From the NCBI RefSeq assembly GCF_001612615.1, contig NZ_BDAU01000083.1:1-64000 (forward strand): a stretch of 64,000 nucleotides of DNA, in the 5' to 3' direction. Each line of letters starts with the position of its first letter. The first letter of the stretch is position 1. The position numbers and the translations under genes are program-made. This DNA comes from Nocardia amikacinitolerans NBRC 108937 (GTDB lineage Bacteria > Actinomycetota > Actinomycetes > Mycobacteriales > Mycobacteriaceae). The notes under the pieces were generated by a model. The model did no database searches and was not told the origin of the DNA. It was given only the letters and a program-made list of their open reading frames with translations. Positions 8,998-18,454 of this stretch are shown here, piece by piece.

Positions 8998-9055
8998 GAC
9001 ACCGCCGCCGCGTTCACTCGCGCCTCGCCGCGGTCTGTGTCATCGAGACGCGCGC

Positions 9056-11317
9056 TCACGAGACCACATCCGCGAGCTCGCGCTCCGGCTCGCCCGCGGG
9101 ACGTTCTTCGGAGTCCGCGTCGTCGTCGCGCCGCCGGGATCGCACGTACATCCACTGCAACACCCCGAGACCCGCCAGCCCGGCCACCATGGTCGCGATG
9201 CCGATCTTCCAACCCGGCGGACGCCAGGTCAGCACCAGTTCCGCGTCCTTCGTGCCCGCGGGAACCTCCACGGCGACGAAGGACTTGGCCACGGTGGTGA
9301 TCGGAATCTGCTTGCCGTCCAGAGTGACTCGGTATCCGGGCCAGCCGAGGCGGGCGAAGACGACGCGGCCGCCCTGCTCCGAGCTCACCCGCACGCGGCT
9401 GGTGGTGTCGGTCTCGTCGATCGACGTGGCCGTCACGTTCTTCGTGTCCGAGACCCGCCCGTTCACGGTGGACACCGGACCGTCGACGCGCTCCAGCACC
9501 GCGATGTAGCGCTCGTGGCCCGGGTAGTCCACCCACTTCCAGCCCTCGGGGGCGGCTTGGTCGCGCGCGTCGGGGTACAGCGCGCGCTGCAACACCACCC
9601 GATCGAGCTTCATCAGGTCGACCAACGGGCGGCCCGTGGTCGGCTCCGGCGCGAACACCCTGCGGTAGGCGTCCGGGCAGACGCTGCTGTCCCAGCGCAT
9701 GCACAACAGCTCGCCGAAGTAGAAATGCCCGGTGGGCGTGTAGCCGTTGACGTACTTCAGCTCCAGCGCCCTGGCGTAGTTGCCGAAGACCAGCGAGCCG
9801 TAGGCGGCGTCGATGTCGCGGTCGGCCGGTTGCAGCAGCCCGCGCTCGCCGAGCTGGAGGGTGGTTCCGGTGAAATCGGGGAACTTCGCCATCGCTTCCG
9901 TGCGGTCGGCGGGCAGGTTCCACGGCATCGGCGTCGGCTGCGCGGCGCTCACCTGGAAATAGGCGATCGGGAACATCGCGAAGATGGTCAGCGCGCATGC
10001 GGCAGCGATTCCCCGCTCGCGGGCGAGCCACACCACCCCGGCGCCGACGGCCGCGAGCGCGAGCGCGGCGACCACGTGCCAGAGCGCGTGTTGCGGGTCG
10101 GCCGAGAAGGACCGCACCCACAGCGCCAGGATCAGCACACCGCCCGCGATGCCGCGGTTCTTCCAGTTCTGGAATGTCCCGTAGCGGCCGAGCAACACGC
10201 ACACCAGCACCAGCAGACCGATGGCCAGCATCGGCAGCACGCGCACCGGCCAGCGCAGCGGACCGATCGAACCGGGTCCGGCTGTCCACATCAGCATGAT
10301 CATGGCGAACAGCGCGACCGCGCTCAGCTCGCGCCACGACTCGCGGGCCCGCTTCCAGTCGATGAACGCCAGCGCCGGGATCAGGAACCAGGCGATGTAG
10401 GTCAGCGGCATCGGCTGCACGTAGCCCCACCAGGAGGTGAAGGCGGGCAGCGAGCTGGGCAGGCTGGCGTTGAGCGATTCCGACCACGGCACGGTCAGGA
10501 ACTGGTCGTTGTTGATCTGCGCCGTGCCGCGCCAGGTCACCTTGGCCGAGAGCATGCTGGGCAGGAAGGTCAGCAGTCCGGCCAGCCCGGCGCACAGCGA
10601 GACGGCCGTCAGCCGCGCGACGGGCCACCACTTGCGTTGATACACAAGCTCGCCGACGGCCACCGCGAGCAGCATCAGCGCCGCCTCCACGGCCGGGAAG
10701 ATGTACTGCGTGGAGATCGTCAGATACAGGAAGACGAAGACCGGAATCGGCCCGCCCAGCCCGCGGGTGTAGCGCACCGACGAGGCCCACGCGTGCACCA
10801 GCCAGGCGGTGCCGGTCAGCGCGGTCATCCAGCTGGCCTGATCGAAGAACAGGAAGAAACCGGACAAAGGGAACGCGATACCGGCCACCGCGGACCAGGC
10901 CGGGCGCGCGCCGTAGGCCAGACAGATCCGGTAGACGCCGGTCGCGGCGATGATGGAGAAGATCAGCTTGACGACCGTCGCGTACAGCGCCACGTTGTCC
11001 ACCGAGGGTGCGATCAGATCGATCAGCAGCTGCGGCGGATTGAACAGGCCCGCGTCGTCCATCGTGTTGTTGCCCGACATCCACTGCTCCGGGACCATCA
11101 CCGGGAACTGGCCGTCGCGCAGCGCACGGCCGAGGCCCACCCACAGTGCGGTGTACTGCGATTCGGTGTCGTCGGTGAAGTAATGGCGGACGTTGGCGAG
11201 CAGCACCGCCGCGTATCCCGCGATCACCCCGAGCACTGTGATCGCGGCCCACCGGTGGACGTCCCGTCGCGAGTGCGGCCGCGAGTCGAGTACTGCACTG
11301 TCGGTCACGAGTTCCAA
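9056..11317 (-). CDS. Large polytopic membrane protein, YfhO/GT-C-like
   Basis: A 753-residue protein with about a dozen transmembrane segments through residue 450. A soluble extracytoplasmic part follows (about 460-690, ending with the FARLGWPGYRVTLDGKQIP beta-sandwich type of the YfhO family), then a final membrane helix and a charged tail. The first outer loop contains HYFTDDTESQY, an acidic loop as in GT-C glycosyltransferases. YfhO-like proteins transfer sugars from lipid carriers to wall polymers. Here it would be the acceptor-specific transferase (the GtrC role) beside GtrA and GtrB-like genes. The precise sugar and acceptor cannot be read from sequence. Confidence 0.75.
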   Translation of the reverse strand: MELVTDSAVLDSRPHSRRDVHRWAAITVLGVIAGYAAVLLANVRHYFTDDTESQYTALWVGLGRALRDGQFPVMVPEQWMSGNNTMDDAGLFNPPQLLIDLIAPSVDNVALYATVVKLIFSIIAATGVYRICLAYGARPAWSAVAGIAFPLSGFFLFFDQASWMTALTGTAWLVHAWASSVRYTRGLGGPIPVFVFLYLTISTQYIFPAVEAALMLLAVAVGELVYQRKWWPVARLTAVSLCAGLAGLLTFLPSMLSAKVTWRGTAQINNDQFLTVPWSESLNASLPSSLPAFTSWWGYVQPMPLTYIAWFLIPALAFIDWKRARESWRELSAVALFAMIMLMWTAGPGSIGPLRWPVRVLPMLAIGLLVLVCVLLGRYGTFQNWKNRGIAGGVLILALWVRSFSADPQHALWHVVAALALAAVGAGVVWLARERGIAAACALTIFAMFPIAYFQVSAAQPTPMPWNLPADRTEAMAKFPDFTGTTLQLGERGLLQPADRDIDAAYGSLVFGNYARALELKYVNGYTPTGHFYFGELLCMRWDSSVCPDAYRRVFAPEPTTGRPLVDLMKLDRVVLQRALYPDARDQAAPEGWKWVDYPGHERYIAVLERVDGPVSTVNGRVSDTKNVTATSIDETDTTSRVRVSSEQGGRVVFARLGWPGYRVTLDGKQIPITTVAKSFVAVEVPAGTKDAELVLTWRPPGWKIGIATMVAGLAGLGVLQWMYVRSRRRDDDADSEERPAGEPERELADVVS

Positions 11318-11487
11318 ACCCTACAGCCCACCGCGGCGCTTGGCATCGGCCGCCGAGGTGTTGATGATGGTCTGATGAACTGCACCGGAAGGCCTTGTTC
11401 GCATCGTGCTACAGTTCACGGCGGCTCGGGCTCCGCTGTCCAGCGGGCAGTACCGGCACGCACCGTCATCGAAAGTTGATTCAGCTG
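11318..11487. other. Divergent intergenic region of the glycan cluster
   Basis: This 170-bp stretch separates the minus-strand membrane protein from the plus-strand glycosyltransferase and must hold both promoters. I could not identify convincing -35/-10 pairs or an operator. Confidence 0.4.
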
Positions 11488-12570
11488 ATGCCGATTCCCT
11501 CCGCTCGCCCGTACTCCGACCCTGCCGCGGACGGACGTCCCGGCGTCGACCGGCCGCACGGCATTTCCGTTGTGGTTCCGGTGTATCGGGGCGAGAACAC
11601 CATCGGCGGACTGGTCGCCGAGCTGCACGCGCTCACCGCGGGCTCGGAGACGCCGGGCGGCACCGCGTTCACCGTCCAGGAAATCATTCTGGTGCACGAC
11701 AACGGGCCCGATCGTTCCGATGTCGTGCTGCAAGAGCTGGAGCAGACCTATCCCGAGGTGCGCACCGTCTGGCTGAGCCGGAATTTCGGCCAGGACGCCG
11801 CGACCATCGCCGGAATGTCGGCCGCGCGCGGCGACTGGATCGTCACCATGGACGAGGACGGCCAGCACGATCCGCGCTTCATCGGCGCGTTCCTGGACGC
11901 GGCGCTCAACGGGCGCGCGGACCTGGTCTACTCCAAGCCGACCAACACCCGCCCGCACGGTTTCCTGCGCAATCTGACCTCGCGCGGGGCCAAGATCGTG
12001 CTGGCGACGCTGTTCGCCTTCCCCGATTCCACCAGGTTCGAGAGCTACCGGCTGATTCGCGGCGCCATCGGCCGCCAGCTCGCCGAGGTCGCCTCCAACG
12101 GCGTGTACCTCGACGTCGCGCTGACCTGGGTGGTCGGCACGGTCGTCCAGGAGCCGGTGATGCTGCGCGCCGAGGGCCGCGAGGAGTCCGGCTACAACTA
12201 CCGCAGGCTGTTCTCGCTGTTCTGGAAGATGGTGCTGTGCAGCGGAACCCGCGGCCTTCGCCTGGTCAGCATGCTCGGCGTGACGCTGGCGCTGGCCGGT
12301 GTGGTGATGGCGGGTGTCGTCGTGTACGAGGCACTCACGACCGACGGCTGGGCGCCGGAGGGCTGGGCCTCCACCATCGTGGTGCTGCTGCTGTGTTCCG
12401 GAGCGATCCTGTTCTCGCTCGGCCTGATCGCCGAGTATCTCGGTGTCGCCCTGCACATCCTGGTGGGCAAGCCGCTCTACCTCACCGTCGATTCACCGAC
12501 GCCGCGCCCGATCGACGCGCGGGAACTGACCACGACCACGAGTAGGGGGATCGACCGGGTTGAGCACTGA
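11488..12570 (+). CDS. Polyprenyl-phosphate glycosyltransferase (GtrB/DPM1-like)
   Basis: Family 2 glycosyltransferase (360 residues) that would load a sugar nucleotide onto a polyprenyl phosphate. The GT-A core shows ISVVVPVYRGENTI at about residue 27, LSRNFGQDAATIAGMSAARGDWIVTMDEDGQHDP with the acidic metal-binding motif, and the FESYRLIRG acceptor segment. Two C-terminal transmembrane helices follow (around 275-300 and 310-335), as in GtrB. The ATG at 11488 is preceded by a GAAAG ribosome site. Its stop overlaps the TTG start of the aminotransferase gene, tying sugar synthesis to lipid loading. Confidence 0.88.
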   Translation: MPIPSARPYSDPAADGRPGVDRPHGISVVVPVYRGENTIGGLVAELHALTAGSETPGGTAFTVQEIILVHDNGPDRSDVVLQELEQTYPEVRTVWLSRNFGQDAATIAGMSAARGDWIVTMDEDGQHDPRFIGAFLDAALNGRADLVYSKPTNTRPHGFLRNLTSRGAKIVLATLFAFPDSTRFESYRLIRGAIGRQLAEVASNGVYLDVALTWVVGTVVQEPVMLRAEGREESGYNYRRLFSLFWKMVLCSGTRGLRLVSMLGVTLALAGVVMAGVVVYEALTTDGWAPEGWASTIVVLLLCSGAILFSLGLIAEYLGVALHILVGKPLYLTVDSPTPRPIDARELTTTTSRGIDRVEH

Positions 12571-13699
12571 CCGCGTCATCTTCAGCCGCCCGTTCCGGGC
12601 GCGCCGGGAACTGGCCAATCTGGAGGCCGTGCTTGCCTCCGACCACAGCCATGGCGACGGGCGGTTCACCGCGTCGGCCACCGCGAAGCTCAAGGCCATC
12701 ACCGGCGCGCCGCACGCGCTGCTGACCACCTCGTGCACCTCCGCGCTGGAGATGGCCGGTCTGCTGCTCGAGCTCGGCCCCGACGACGAAGTGATCGTGC
12801 CGAGTTTCGCGTTCACCTCCACGGCCACGTCGATGGCGCTGCGCGGGGCGACGTGCGTCTTCGCCGACATCGATCCGGCGTCGGGCAACCTGGATCCGGA
12901 ATCGGTGGCCGCCTCGATCACCGAGCGCACCAAGGCCGTGGTGGTCATCCACTACGGCGGTGTGGCCGCCGACATGGCAGGCCTGCTCGCGCTAGCCGCC
13001 CAGCACGGTTTCGCCGTCGTCGAGGACAACGCGCACGGGCTCGGCGGCAGCTGGCGCGGGCAGCCGCTCGGCACCATCGGCACGCTGGGCACGCTCAGCT
13101 TCCACGACACCAAGAACGTGCACTGCGGCGAGGGCGGCGCGCTGCTGCTCACCGACGAGATCCTGATGGCGCGCGCGGAGATCATCCGGGAGAAGGGCAC
13201 CGACCGTGCCCGCTTCCTGCGCGGCGCGGTGGACAAGTACTCCTGGCAGGACATCGGTTCCAGCTACCTGCCCAGCGAGCTGAACGCGGCGGTGCTCGAC
13301 GCGCAGCTCGACGAGTTCGACACGATCCAGTCCGGCAGGCATCGGGTGTGGGACGCGTACGCCGCCGGCCTGGCGGACTGGGCCGCGCGCAACGACGTCC
13401 GGCTCATGACGGTGCCCGAGGACCGCGCGCACACCGCGCACCTGTACTACCTGCGCACGCCCACGGAGCAGCGCCGCGACGACCTGATCGCACACCTCGG
13501 CGGTCTCGGCATCTCGGCGCCGTTCCACTACGTGCCGCTGGACTCCAGCCCGGCGGGCCTCAAGCTCGGCCGCACGCCCCGGCCCTGCGTGCGTAGCGCG
13601 GAGTTCTCCGGAACCGTTGTGCGCCTTCCGCTCTGGCCGGATCTGCGCGACGAGCAGGTCGCCAGGGTGATCGAGGCGGTCACCGCCTTCACCGTCTGA
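12560..13699 (+). CDS. wecE: Sugar aminotransferase, DegT/DnrJ/EryC1 family (WecE/RffA-like)
   Basis: PLP-dependent aminotransferase of 379 residues. The Schiff-base lysine is in SFHDTKN (Lys185), followed by HCGEGGAL. This SFH-TKN...GEGGA arrangement is that of WecE/RffA, which makes dTDP-4-amino-4,6-dideoxygalactose from dTDP-4-keto-6-deoxyglucose. VEDNAHGLGGSWRG and the terminal YLRTPTEQRRDDLIAHL stretch also fit. Translation starts at TTG 12560 with GGGGGA just upstream and overlaps the glycosyltransferase by 11 bp. The product is probably an amino-deoxy sugar nucleotide used by that glycosyltransferase; exact stereochemistry is inference. Confidence 0.82.
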   Translation: MSTDRVIFSRPFRARRELANLEAVLASDHSHGDGRFTASATAKLKAITGAPHALLTTSCTSALEMAGLLLELGPDDEVIVPSFAFTSTATSMALRGATCVFADIDPASGNLDPESVAASITERTKAVVVIHYGGVAADMAGLLALAAQHGFAVVEDNAHGLGGSWRGQPLGTIGTLGTLSFHDTKNVHCGEGGALLLTDEILMARAEIIREKGTDRARFLRGAVDKYSWQDIGSSYLPSELNAAVLDAQLDEFDTIQSGRHRVWDAYAAGLADWAARNDVRLMTVPEDRAHTAHLYYLRTPTEQRRDDLIAHLGGLGISAPFHYVPLDSSPAGLKLGRTPRPCVRSAEFSGTVVRLPLWPDLRDEQVARVIEAVTAFTV

Positions 13700-13767
13700 C
13701 CCGCGCGACCGACCGACCGAACGTCACCGTCACCCGGTCGGGCGCGGTGGCGGTCACCTTCGGTCGT

Positions 13768-14370
13768 TCACGCCGTCAGCACGTACAACTTCTCGCGGCC
13801 GCCCGCGATCAGTGCGCGGTGGGCGATGCGCGGCCGGTAGCGATCGAAGAATTCGTCCAGGGTCGCCTCGGTGAAGCGGTGCGCCTGACGACCGTCGCCC
13901 GCGTTGGTGAACCGTCGTCCGACGGTGGCCAGGATTCGGTTGCGGCTGGTCGCGAGGTTGCGGACGGGTTCGGCGACGATCACGGCCTTGCGCGCGGCCG
14001 CGAGCATCCGGTCCAGCACCGGTCCCGGCTCGGGCAGGAAGTGGTAGAGGCTGGCCTGCATGATGACGTAGTCCGCCTCCGGCAACGGCGCGTCGGAGCG
14101 CATGTTCCAGACCAGGCCGCGACCGCCCGCGCGGGAGACGCCCGCGACGAAACCCTCGTTGAGGTCGAGCCCGGTGTAGTCGACGGACTTGGCGCGCAGG
14201 TAACGGGTGTACAGCGTCGCCGGACCGCAGCAGACGTCGACAACCTCGGCGCCGTCGGGCACCAGCCCGGCGATCGCGCCGTACCTGGCCGCGTAGTGGC
14301 GGCCGTACAGCCCGCGCATCAGCAGCTCGTACACGGCGCGATTGCGATAGATGAGGCTTTGACTCACCAA
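13768..14370 (-). CDS. Class I SAM-dependent methyltransferase
   Basis: A 200-residue methyltransferase. Motif I is VVDVCCGPATLYTRYL (about 43-58), an acidic residue ends the next strand (YTGLDLNEGF), and DYVIMQASLYHFL is the motif IV region. It lies tail-to-tail with the aminotransferase gene (68 bp) at the end of the glycan cluster. A role in methylating the same sugar or lipid is possible but not shown. The substrate is unknown. Several starts near the 5' end are possible (ATG 14370 chosen). Confidence 0.75.
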   Translation of the reverse strand: MVSQSLIYRNRAVYELLMRGLYGRHYAARYGAIAGLVPDGAEVVDVCCGPATLYTRYLRAKSVDYTGLDLNEGFVAGVSRAGGRGLVWNMRSDAPLPEADYVIMQASLYHFLPEPGPVLDRMLAAARKAVIVAEPVRNLATSRNRILATVGRRFTNAGDGRQAHRFTEATLDEFFDRYRPRIAHRALIAGGREKLYVLTA

Positions 14371-14550
14371 GTACCCCTGAACGGTTGTCGGACGTCGGGT
14401 GCGGCCTCCGGCGCCGCGCGGGCGGACCCGCGCACAAACTATGCCAGCCGACGCCGCGACGCGAATTGTCCGGGTGCGCGAGCCGCGGCGAATCCGGCGG
14501 ATCTACAACACGTTCCGGCCGCACCGGGGGCCGGTGCGGCCGTATTGGGT

Positions 14551-17499
14551 TCAGTCACCGAACAGAGCGCGGGCCTCGGTCTCGGTGAGCACCTCGTAGT
14601 TCTCGGTCTCGCGGTGGTACCACCAGGTGAGCGGACCCGGTTCCGGCCGCCCGGCCGCCTGCACCGCCCTGGTGGACGGCCGGTAGCTCGAGCTGCGCGG
14701 AATGTCGTCGACCACGTACACCAGGTCGGGCCGCTGCTCGGTGTCGAGGGCGCGCATCGCCTCGGTGACGTCCTTGGGCTCCAAGTGGAAACCCGCCCGC
14801 ACGGACACCGCCGCCACAGCCAGGCAGTGGTCGCCGACCGGAAGGCCGTAGGCGACCTCCATGTCGACGGCGGTGATGTCGTTGAGCACGTCCACGATCG
14901 GCTGGGTGAACACCGGGCCGCGGGCACTGTGGATCACCGTGTCCTTGCGGTCGACCAGCCAGTAGTCGCCGTCGCTGTCGCGGCGGAACAGATTCTCGGT
15001 CGGCATCCACGAGTCGCCCGGGGTGAACACCCCGCGCAGGCCGCCCTCGGAGATGTCGACGCCCTCCGAGGCCCGGCCGAGCAGCAGGCCGACCTCGTTG
15101 TCCGCGCAGCGGCGGGCGAAACCGGCATCGTCGACCAGGATGCGGCCCTCGCTCGGGTCGTAGGCCACCAGTTCGACCTTGGCGGTGCCCGGCACCGGGC
15201 GGCCCTTGCAGCCCGCCTTGGCTCCGGTCACGTTGGCGAGCACCACATCGCCCTCGATGGAGGCGTAGAACTCCAGCACCCGCGCCGGCTCGAACTGGTC
15301 CATGGTGCGCCGCCACAGTCCGGCGGGCATCCCCGAGCCGATGAACAACCGGATCGGGTGGCTGTGCCCTGCGGGGAACACCCCGGCGTCGAGGATGTCG
15401 CGCAGCATCGTCCAGGTGTAGGTCACCACCGTGACGCCGTAGCGGTGCACCTCCTCGGCGAACTGCTCCGGATCGAGCGACCTGGCCAGCGCGATGCGGC
15501 TGCCGCCCGCGATGGCGCCGCCGAGGCTGACCAGCAGTCCGGACGAGTGGTGCAGCGGCGCGAGGCAATACACCGTGTCTTTGCGGTCGAGATCGGCGGT
15601 GGTCGCGGTGCCGAAGGCCGACAGCGCCCAGCGGTGGTTGGTGATGTGCTTGGACTCCAACCGGTCACCGGTGCCGGTCACCAGCACGAAGGCCAGCTCG
15701 CGCGCCAAACCCGGGTTGGGGCGATACCAGCCGGGCACCCGCACCTGGGTCGGATCGATCTGCTCGAGGTCGATCACGTTGTCGCCCAAGGTGATGTCGA
15801 GTCCGCGGGCGTCGCCGCCGCCCAACACCAGCACCCGTGCGCCGCTCGCCGCAGCTTGGCGCAGGTTTTCCGGATCGACGATCACCGTGTCGGCGCCGGT
15901 GAGTTCGATGGCGCGGTTCAGCTCGCTGCCCGGCGCGAGCAGCACCGCCACCGCGCCGAGGCGCGACAGCGCCGCCACCGTCACCAGGGCGCTCGGGCGG
16001 GTCTCCATCAGCACGCCGACCCGGGTCGCGGGCCGGATGCCGACGGAGATGAGCCCGCGCACCACGTTGTCGATGCGGACCTGCACCGCCGCGTTGGTGT
16101 GCACCCGGTCCTCGAAGAGGAAGCATTCGCGCAGCGGCGCCCGCTTGGCCTGCTCGGCGAGCAGCTTGCCGAGCGAGATGCGGGTGTTGGGCTGGATCCT
16201 GCCCAACCGGGTCAACCTGGGCACCGCCCGCGCCGCCTCGCCCGCCAGCTCGATCGAACCGCGCACGGTGTTGTTGGCGATGCCTTCCAGCGCCTTGCCG
16301 ACCCCGGCGCCCGCCTCGGCCAGCGTCCCCGCGGTGTGCACCACCCGGGTGGCCGCCGAGCGCGGTCGGTTGGTCGCCACGTGCTCGGACATACGGAAGA
16401 TCTCTTCGGGCAGCGGCTTGTCGCGGTCCATCCACTCCACCCACTGGCGCACCAGCGGCCAGGTGTGGTTGGTTGCCATGCTGCCCGCGACAAGACCGAA
16501 ATGACCCGCGACCAGGCTGGCCTCGAAGACCTCGGCGTTCGGCGCCGCGCGCACGATGCCGCGCACCGCGGCGGGCTGGCCGATGTCGTCCACCTCGCCG
16601 ACGAAGGCGAGGATCGGGCACTTCAGTTCGGCCAGCGAGATCGGCTGATCGCGAATCACGAAGCCGCCGAGCATCATCCGGTTGTGCGCGACGAACTGCT
16701 TGAGCAGGTCGGCGGCCGCGGGCCCGGCGTAGCCGACCCAGCCGTCGCTGTTGAGGAAACGGCGCTGACGCTCCTTGGGCAGCAGCGCCTCACGGTCGTG
16801 CAGCTGGCGCAGGAAGTCGATCCTGGCCTTGGCGGTCTTGACCGGGTCGAGCATCTGGAAGCCGAACCGCACCATCGAATCGGTGATGGGCAGCCGCGTC
16901 ACCACGTGGTCGGCGAGGAAATCCGCCACGTCCGACACCAGGCCGTAGGGCAGGCCGAAGGGCATGCCCGCGACGATGTCGACCGGGCTGCCGAAGGTCA
17001 CGATGCTCTCGACGCCCTTGCCGAAGCGGTAGGCGGTGGTTTGGTAGGCGAACATGCCGCCCTGCGAGTAACCCATCAGGTGCACGTTGCTGCCGGTCGC
17101 CTCGCAGACCGTGTCGATGGCGCTGCTCACCGCGAGCACGTGGTCGGCGAGATCGCGCTCCCAGCCGCCCTCCTCGCTCGCCGGAGAACCGAAATCGACC
17201 ACCCAGCAATCGATTCCGCCACGATGCAGGATGCCGACGGCGCCGTCCTCCGCGTTCACGTCCCAGATGTCGGCATTGACCATCAGCGGCGGCACCAGCA
17301 CCGCGACCGGGCGACCGGGCGTGGCCTCGTCGGGGAAATAATGGCGCAGCCGATACATCCTGCGCCGCTCGACCACCTCGAAGGGCGACGACTCGACATC
17401 GTGGGTGAGTCCACCGAAGCGGATCACCTCCAGGCCGTTCTGCGCGGTCGCCATCAACCGCTGCACCGAACCCACCAATTCCTTACCGAAGTTCACCAT
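14551..17499 (-). CDS. Two-domain alpha/beta hydrolase (lipase) - acyl-CoA synthetase, Rv1683-like
   Basis: The 982-residue protein has two parts. Residues 1-360 are an alpha/beta-hydrolase of the PHA-synthase/lipase type with the nucleophile elbow GYSQGG at 143-148; a late His lies in the SLVAGHFGLVAG stretch. Residues about 450-980 are an AMP-forming acyl-CoA synthetase-like domain with VLVTGTGDRLESKHITNH (phosphate-binding loop region), FYASIEGDVVLANVTG and PGDSWMPTENLFRRDSDGDYWLVDRKD. The architecture and length match mycobacterial Rv1683, described as a lipase and long-chain acyl-CoA synthase in triacylglycerol metabolism. It likely hydrolyses stored lipid and reactivates the acids. ATG 17497-17499 has an AGGAG site 4 nt upstream. 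The P-loop is atypical, lacking the usual TSG-TG-PKG pattern. Confidence 0.85.
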   Translation of the reverse strand: MVNFGKELVGSVQRLMATAQNGLEVIRFGGLTHDVESSPFEVVERRRMYRLRHYFPDEATPGRPVAVLVPPLMVNADIWDVNAEDGAVGILHRGGIDCWVVDFGSPASEEGGWERDLADHVLAVSSAIDTVCEATGSNVHLMGYSQGGMFAYQTTAYRFGKGVESIVTFGSPVDIVAGMPFGLPYGLVSDVADFLADHVVTRLPITDSMVRFGFQMLDPVKTAKARIDFLRQLHDREALLPKERQRRFLNSDGWVGYAGPAAADLLKQFVAHNRMMLGGFVIRDQPISLAELKCPILAFVGEVDDIGQPAAVRGIVRAAPNAEVFEASLVAGHFGLVAGSMATNHTWPLVRQWVEWMDRDKPLPEEIFRMSEHVATNRPRSAATRVVHTAGTLAEAGAGVGKALEGIANNTVRGSIELAGEAARAVPRLTRLGRIQPNTRISLGKLLAEQAKRAPLRECFLFEDRVHTNAAVQVRIDNVVRGLISVGIRPATRVGVLMETRPSALVTVAALSRLGAVAVLLAPGSELNRAIELTGADTVIVDPENLRQAAASGARVLVLGGGDARGLDITLGDNVIDLEQIDPTQVRVPGWYRPNPGLARELAFVLVTGTGDRLESKHITNHRWALSAFGTATTADLDRKDTVYCLAPLHHSSGLLVSLGGAIAGGSRIALARSLDPEQFAEEVHRYGVTVVTYTWTMLRDILDAGVFPAGHSHPIRLFIGSGMPAGLWRRTMDQFEPARVLEFYASIEGDVVLANVTGAKAGCKGRPVPGTAKVELVAYDPSEGRILVDDAGFARRCADNEVGLLLGRASEGVDISEGGLRGVFTPGDSWMPTENLFRRDSDGDYWLVDRKDTVIHSARGPVFTQPIVDVLNDITAVDMEVAYGLPVGDHCLAVAAVSVRAGFHLEPKDVTEAMRALDTEQRPDLVYVVDDIPRSSSYRPSTRAVQAAGRPEPGPLTWWYHRETENYEVLTETEARALFGD

Positions 17500-17668
17500 C
17501 GCTCCTGGCCCTACCCTGCAATGTGCCCACACGACCTCCGCGCGCTCGGCGCGAAGAGACACCTTCCGACCCCCGGGGAAGTATGCCGTCCACGCGTATA
17601 GACGAGCTTCCCACATCGGGGTGATCTCATGTGTCGGCTGTGACAGGTTCCATGGCAGGTGAGCGCGG

Positions 17669-18454
17669 TCACCGCCCCATGACGTGGATGTACATGCTCT
17701 CGAACGGTTCGGGGCTGACGCTGAGATCACCGCGGAACGGATAGTCCATGGCCGCGATCAGGAAGATCATCGCGCCGAGGAAGAAGGCGAACAGACCGCC
17801 GAGCACCAGGTGCGCGCCGCGACTCAGGCTGAACATGCACAGCAACACCAGGTTGACCGCGCCGCCGACCAGGATGACCCACCACAGCACATCGGGCATG
17901 CCGCCCGCGGTGGCGTTGATCCGGTGCCTGCGGTCGGAGTCGAACTGCGCGAACTGTTCGATGGTCGCGGCGTGCACGATCTCCTGCGCGGTCGTCTGCG
18001 GCTCGAAAGCCAACAGGTTCGTTTGGAACCGGGTCACCAGAGCCGTGCCGCCCATCGGCTCGCGCCCCTCGCGCAGCGCGGGCCACGCCTCGGTCAGCAC
18101 GTTGTCGGCGTAGTCGACCAGATCCTGCTGAAGCTGAGTGCGCTGCGGCTCCGGGTAGGCGCCCACCTCGCGGTAGAGCGTGCCGAGCGCGGCGGCCTCG
18201 TCGGCGACCAACGCCTGTGCGGTGTCGTAGGACTCGTAGGTCGCCGCCGCGATCAGGCCGAGCAGCAGGCCGTAGAACACGCCGCCGACGGTCAGCACCA
18301 TCGTGACGGTGTCGTTCTTGCCGGGCTCGGGCCCGAAGATCCTGATCACGTACTTGCGTGACACCAGGATGCCGACGGAAGCGAGTAGCACTGCGGTGCC
18401 GGTGATGATGAGGAAGACCAGCCAGATCGGCAACACGTAGATCCACGTGAACAT
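17669..18454 (-). CDS. DUF4239 (bestrophin-like) membrane protein
   Basis: A 261-residue protein with two N-terminal helices (from about residues 5 and 55), a helical soluble stretch rich in Glu and Gln, and two C-terminal helices from about 195 and 220. The DEAAALGTLYRE motif is typical of DUF4239 proteins, which resemble bestrophin-like channels; the function is unproven. ATG 18452-18454 is chosen because the first helix follows immediately. It is divergent from the encapsulin operon, with 326 bp between them. Confidence 0.8.
   Translation of the reverse strand: MFTWIYVLPIWLVFLIITGTAVLLASVGILVSRKYVIRIFGPEPGKNDTVTMVLTVGGVFYGLLLGLIAAATYESYDTAQALVADEAAALGTLYREVGAYPEPQRTQLQQDLVDYADNVLTEAWPALREGREPMGGTALVTRFQTNLLAFEPQTTAQEIVHAATIEQFAQFDSDRRHRINATAGGMPDVLWWVILVGGAVNLVLLCMFSLSRGAHLVLGGLFAFFLGAMIFLIAAMDYPFRGDLSVSPEPFESMYIHVMGR

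Noticed and set aside
8867..11479. Long plus-strand open frame opposite the YfhO-like gene
   Set aside because: Composition is His/Gln/Arg/Gly-rich shadow sequence with no domain; the minus-strand protein has clear membrane helices and family features.
13747..17601. Very long plus-strand open frame (over 1280 codons) across the methyltransferase and lipase/acyl-CoA synthetase genes
   Set aside because: It is antisense to two well-recognised genes, has no family features and arises from high-GC codon bias on the opposite strand.
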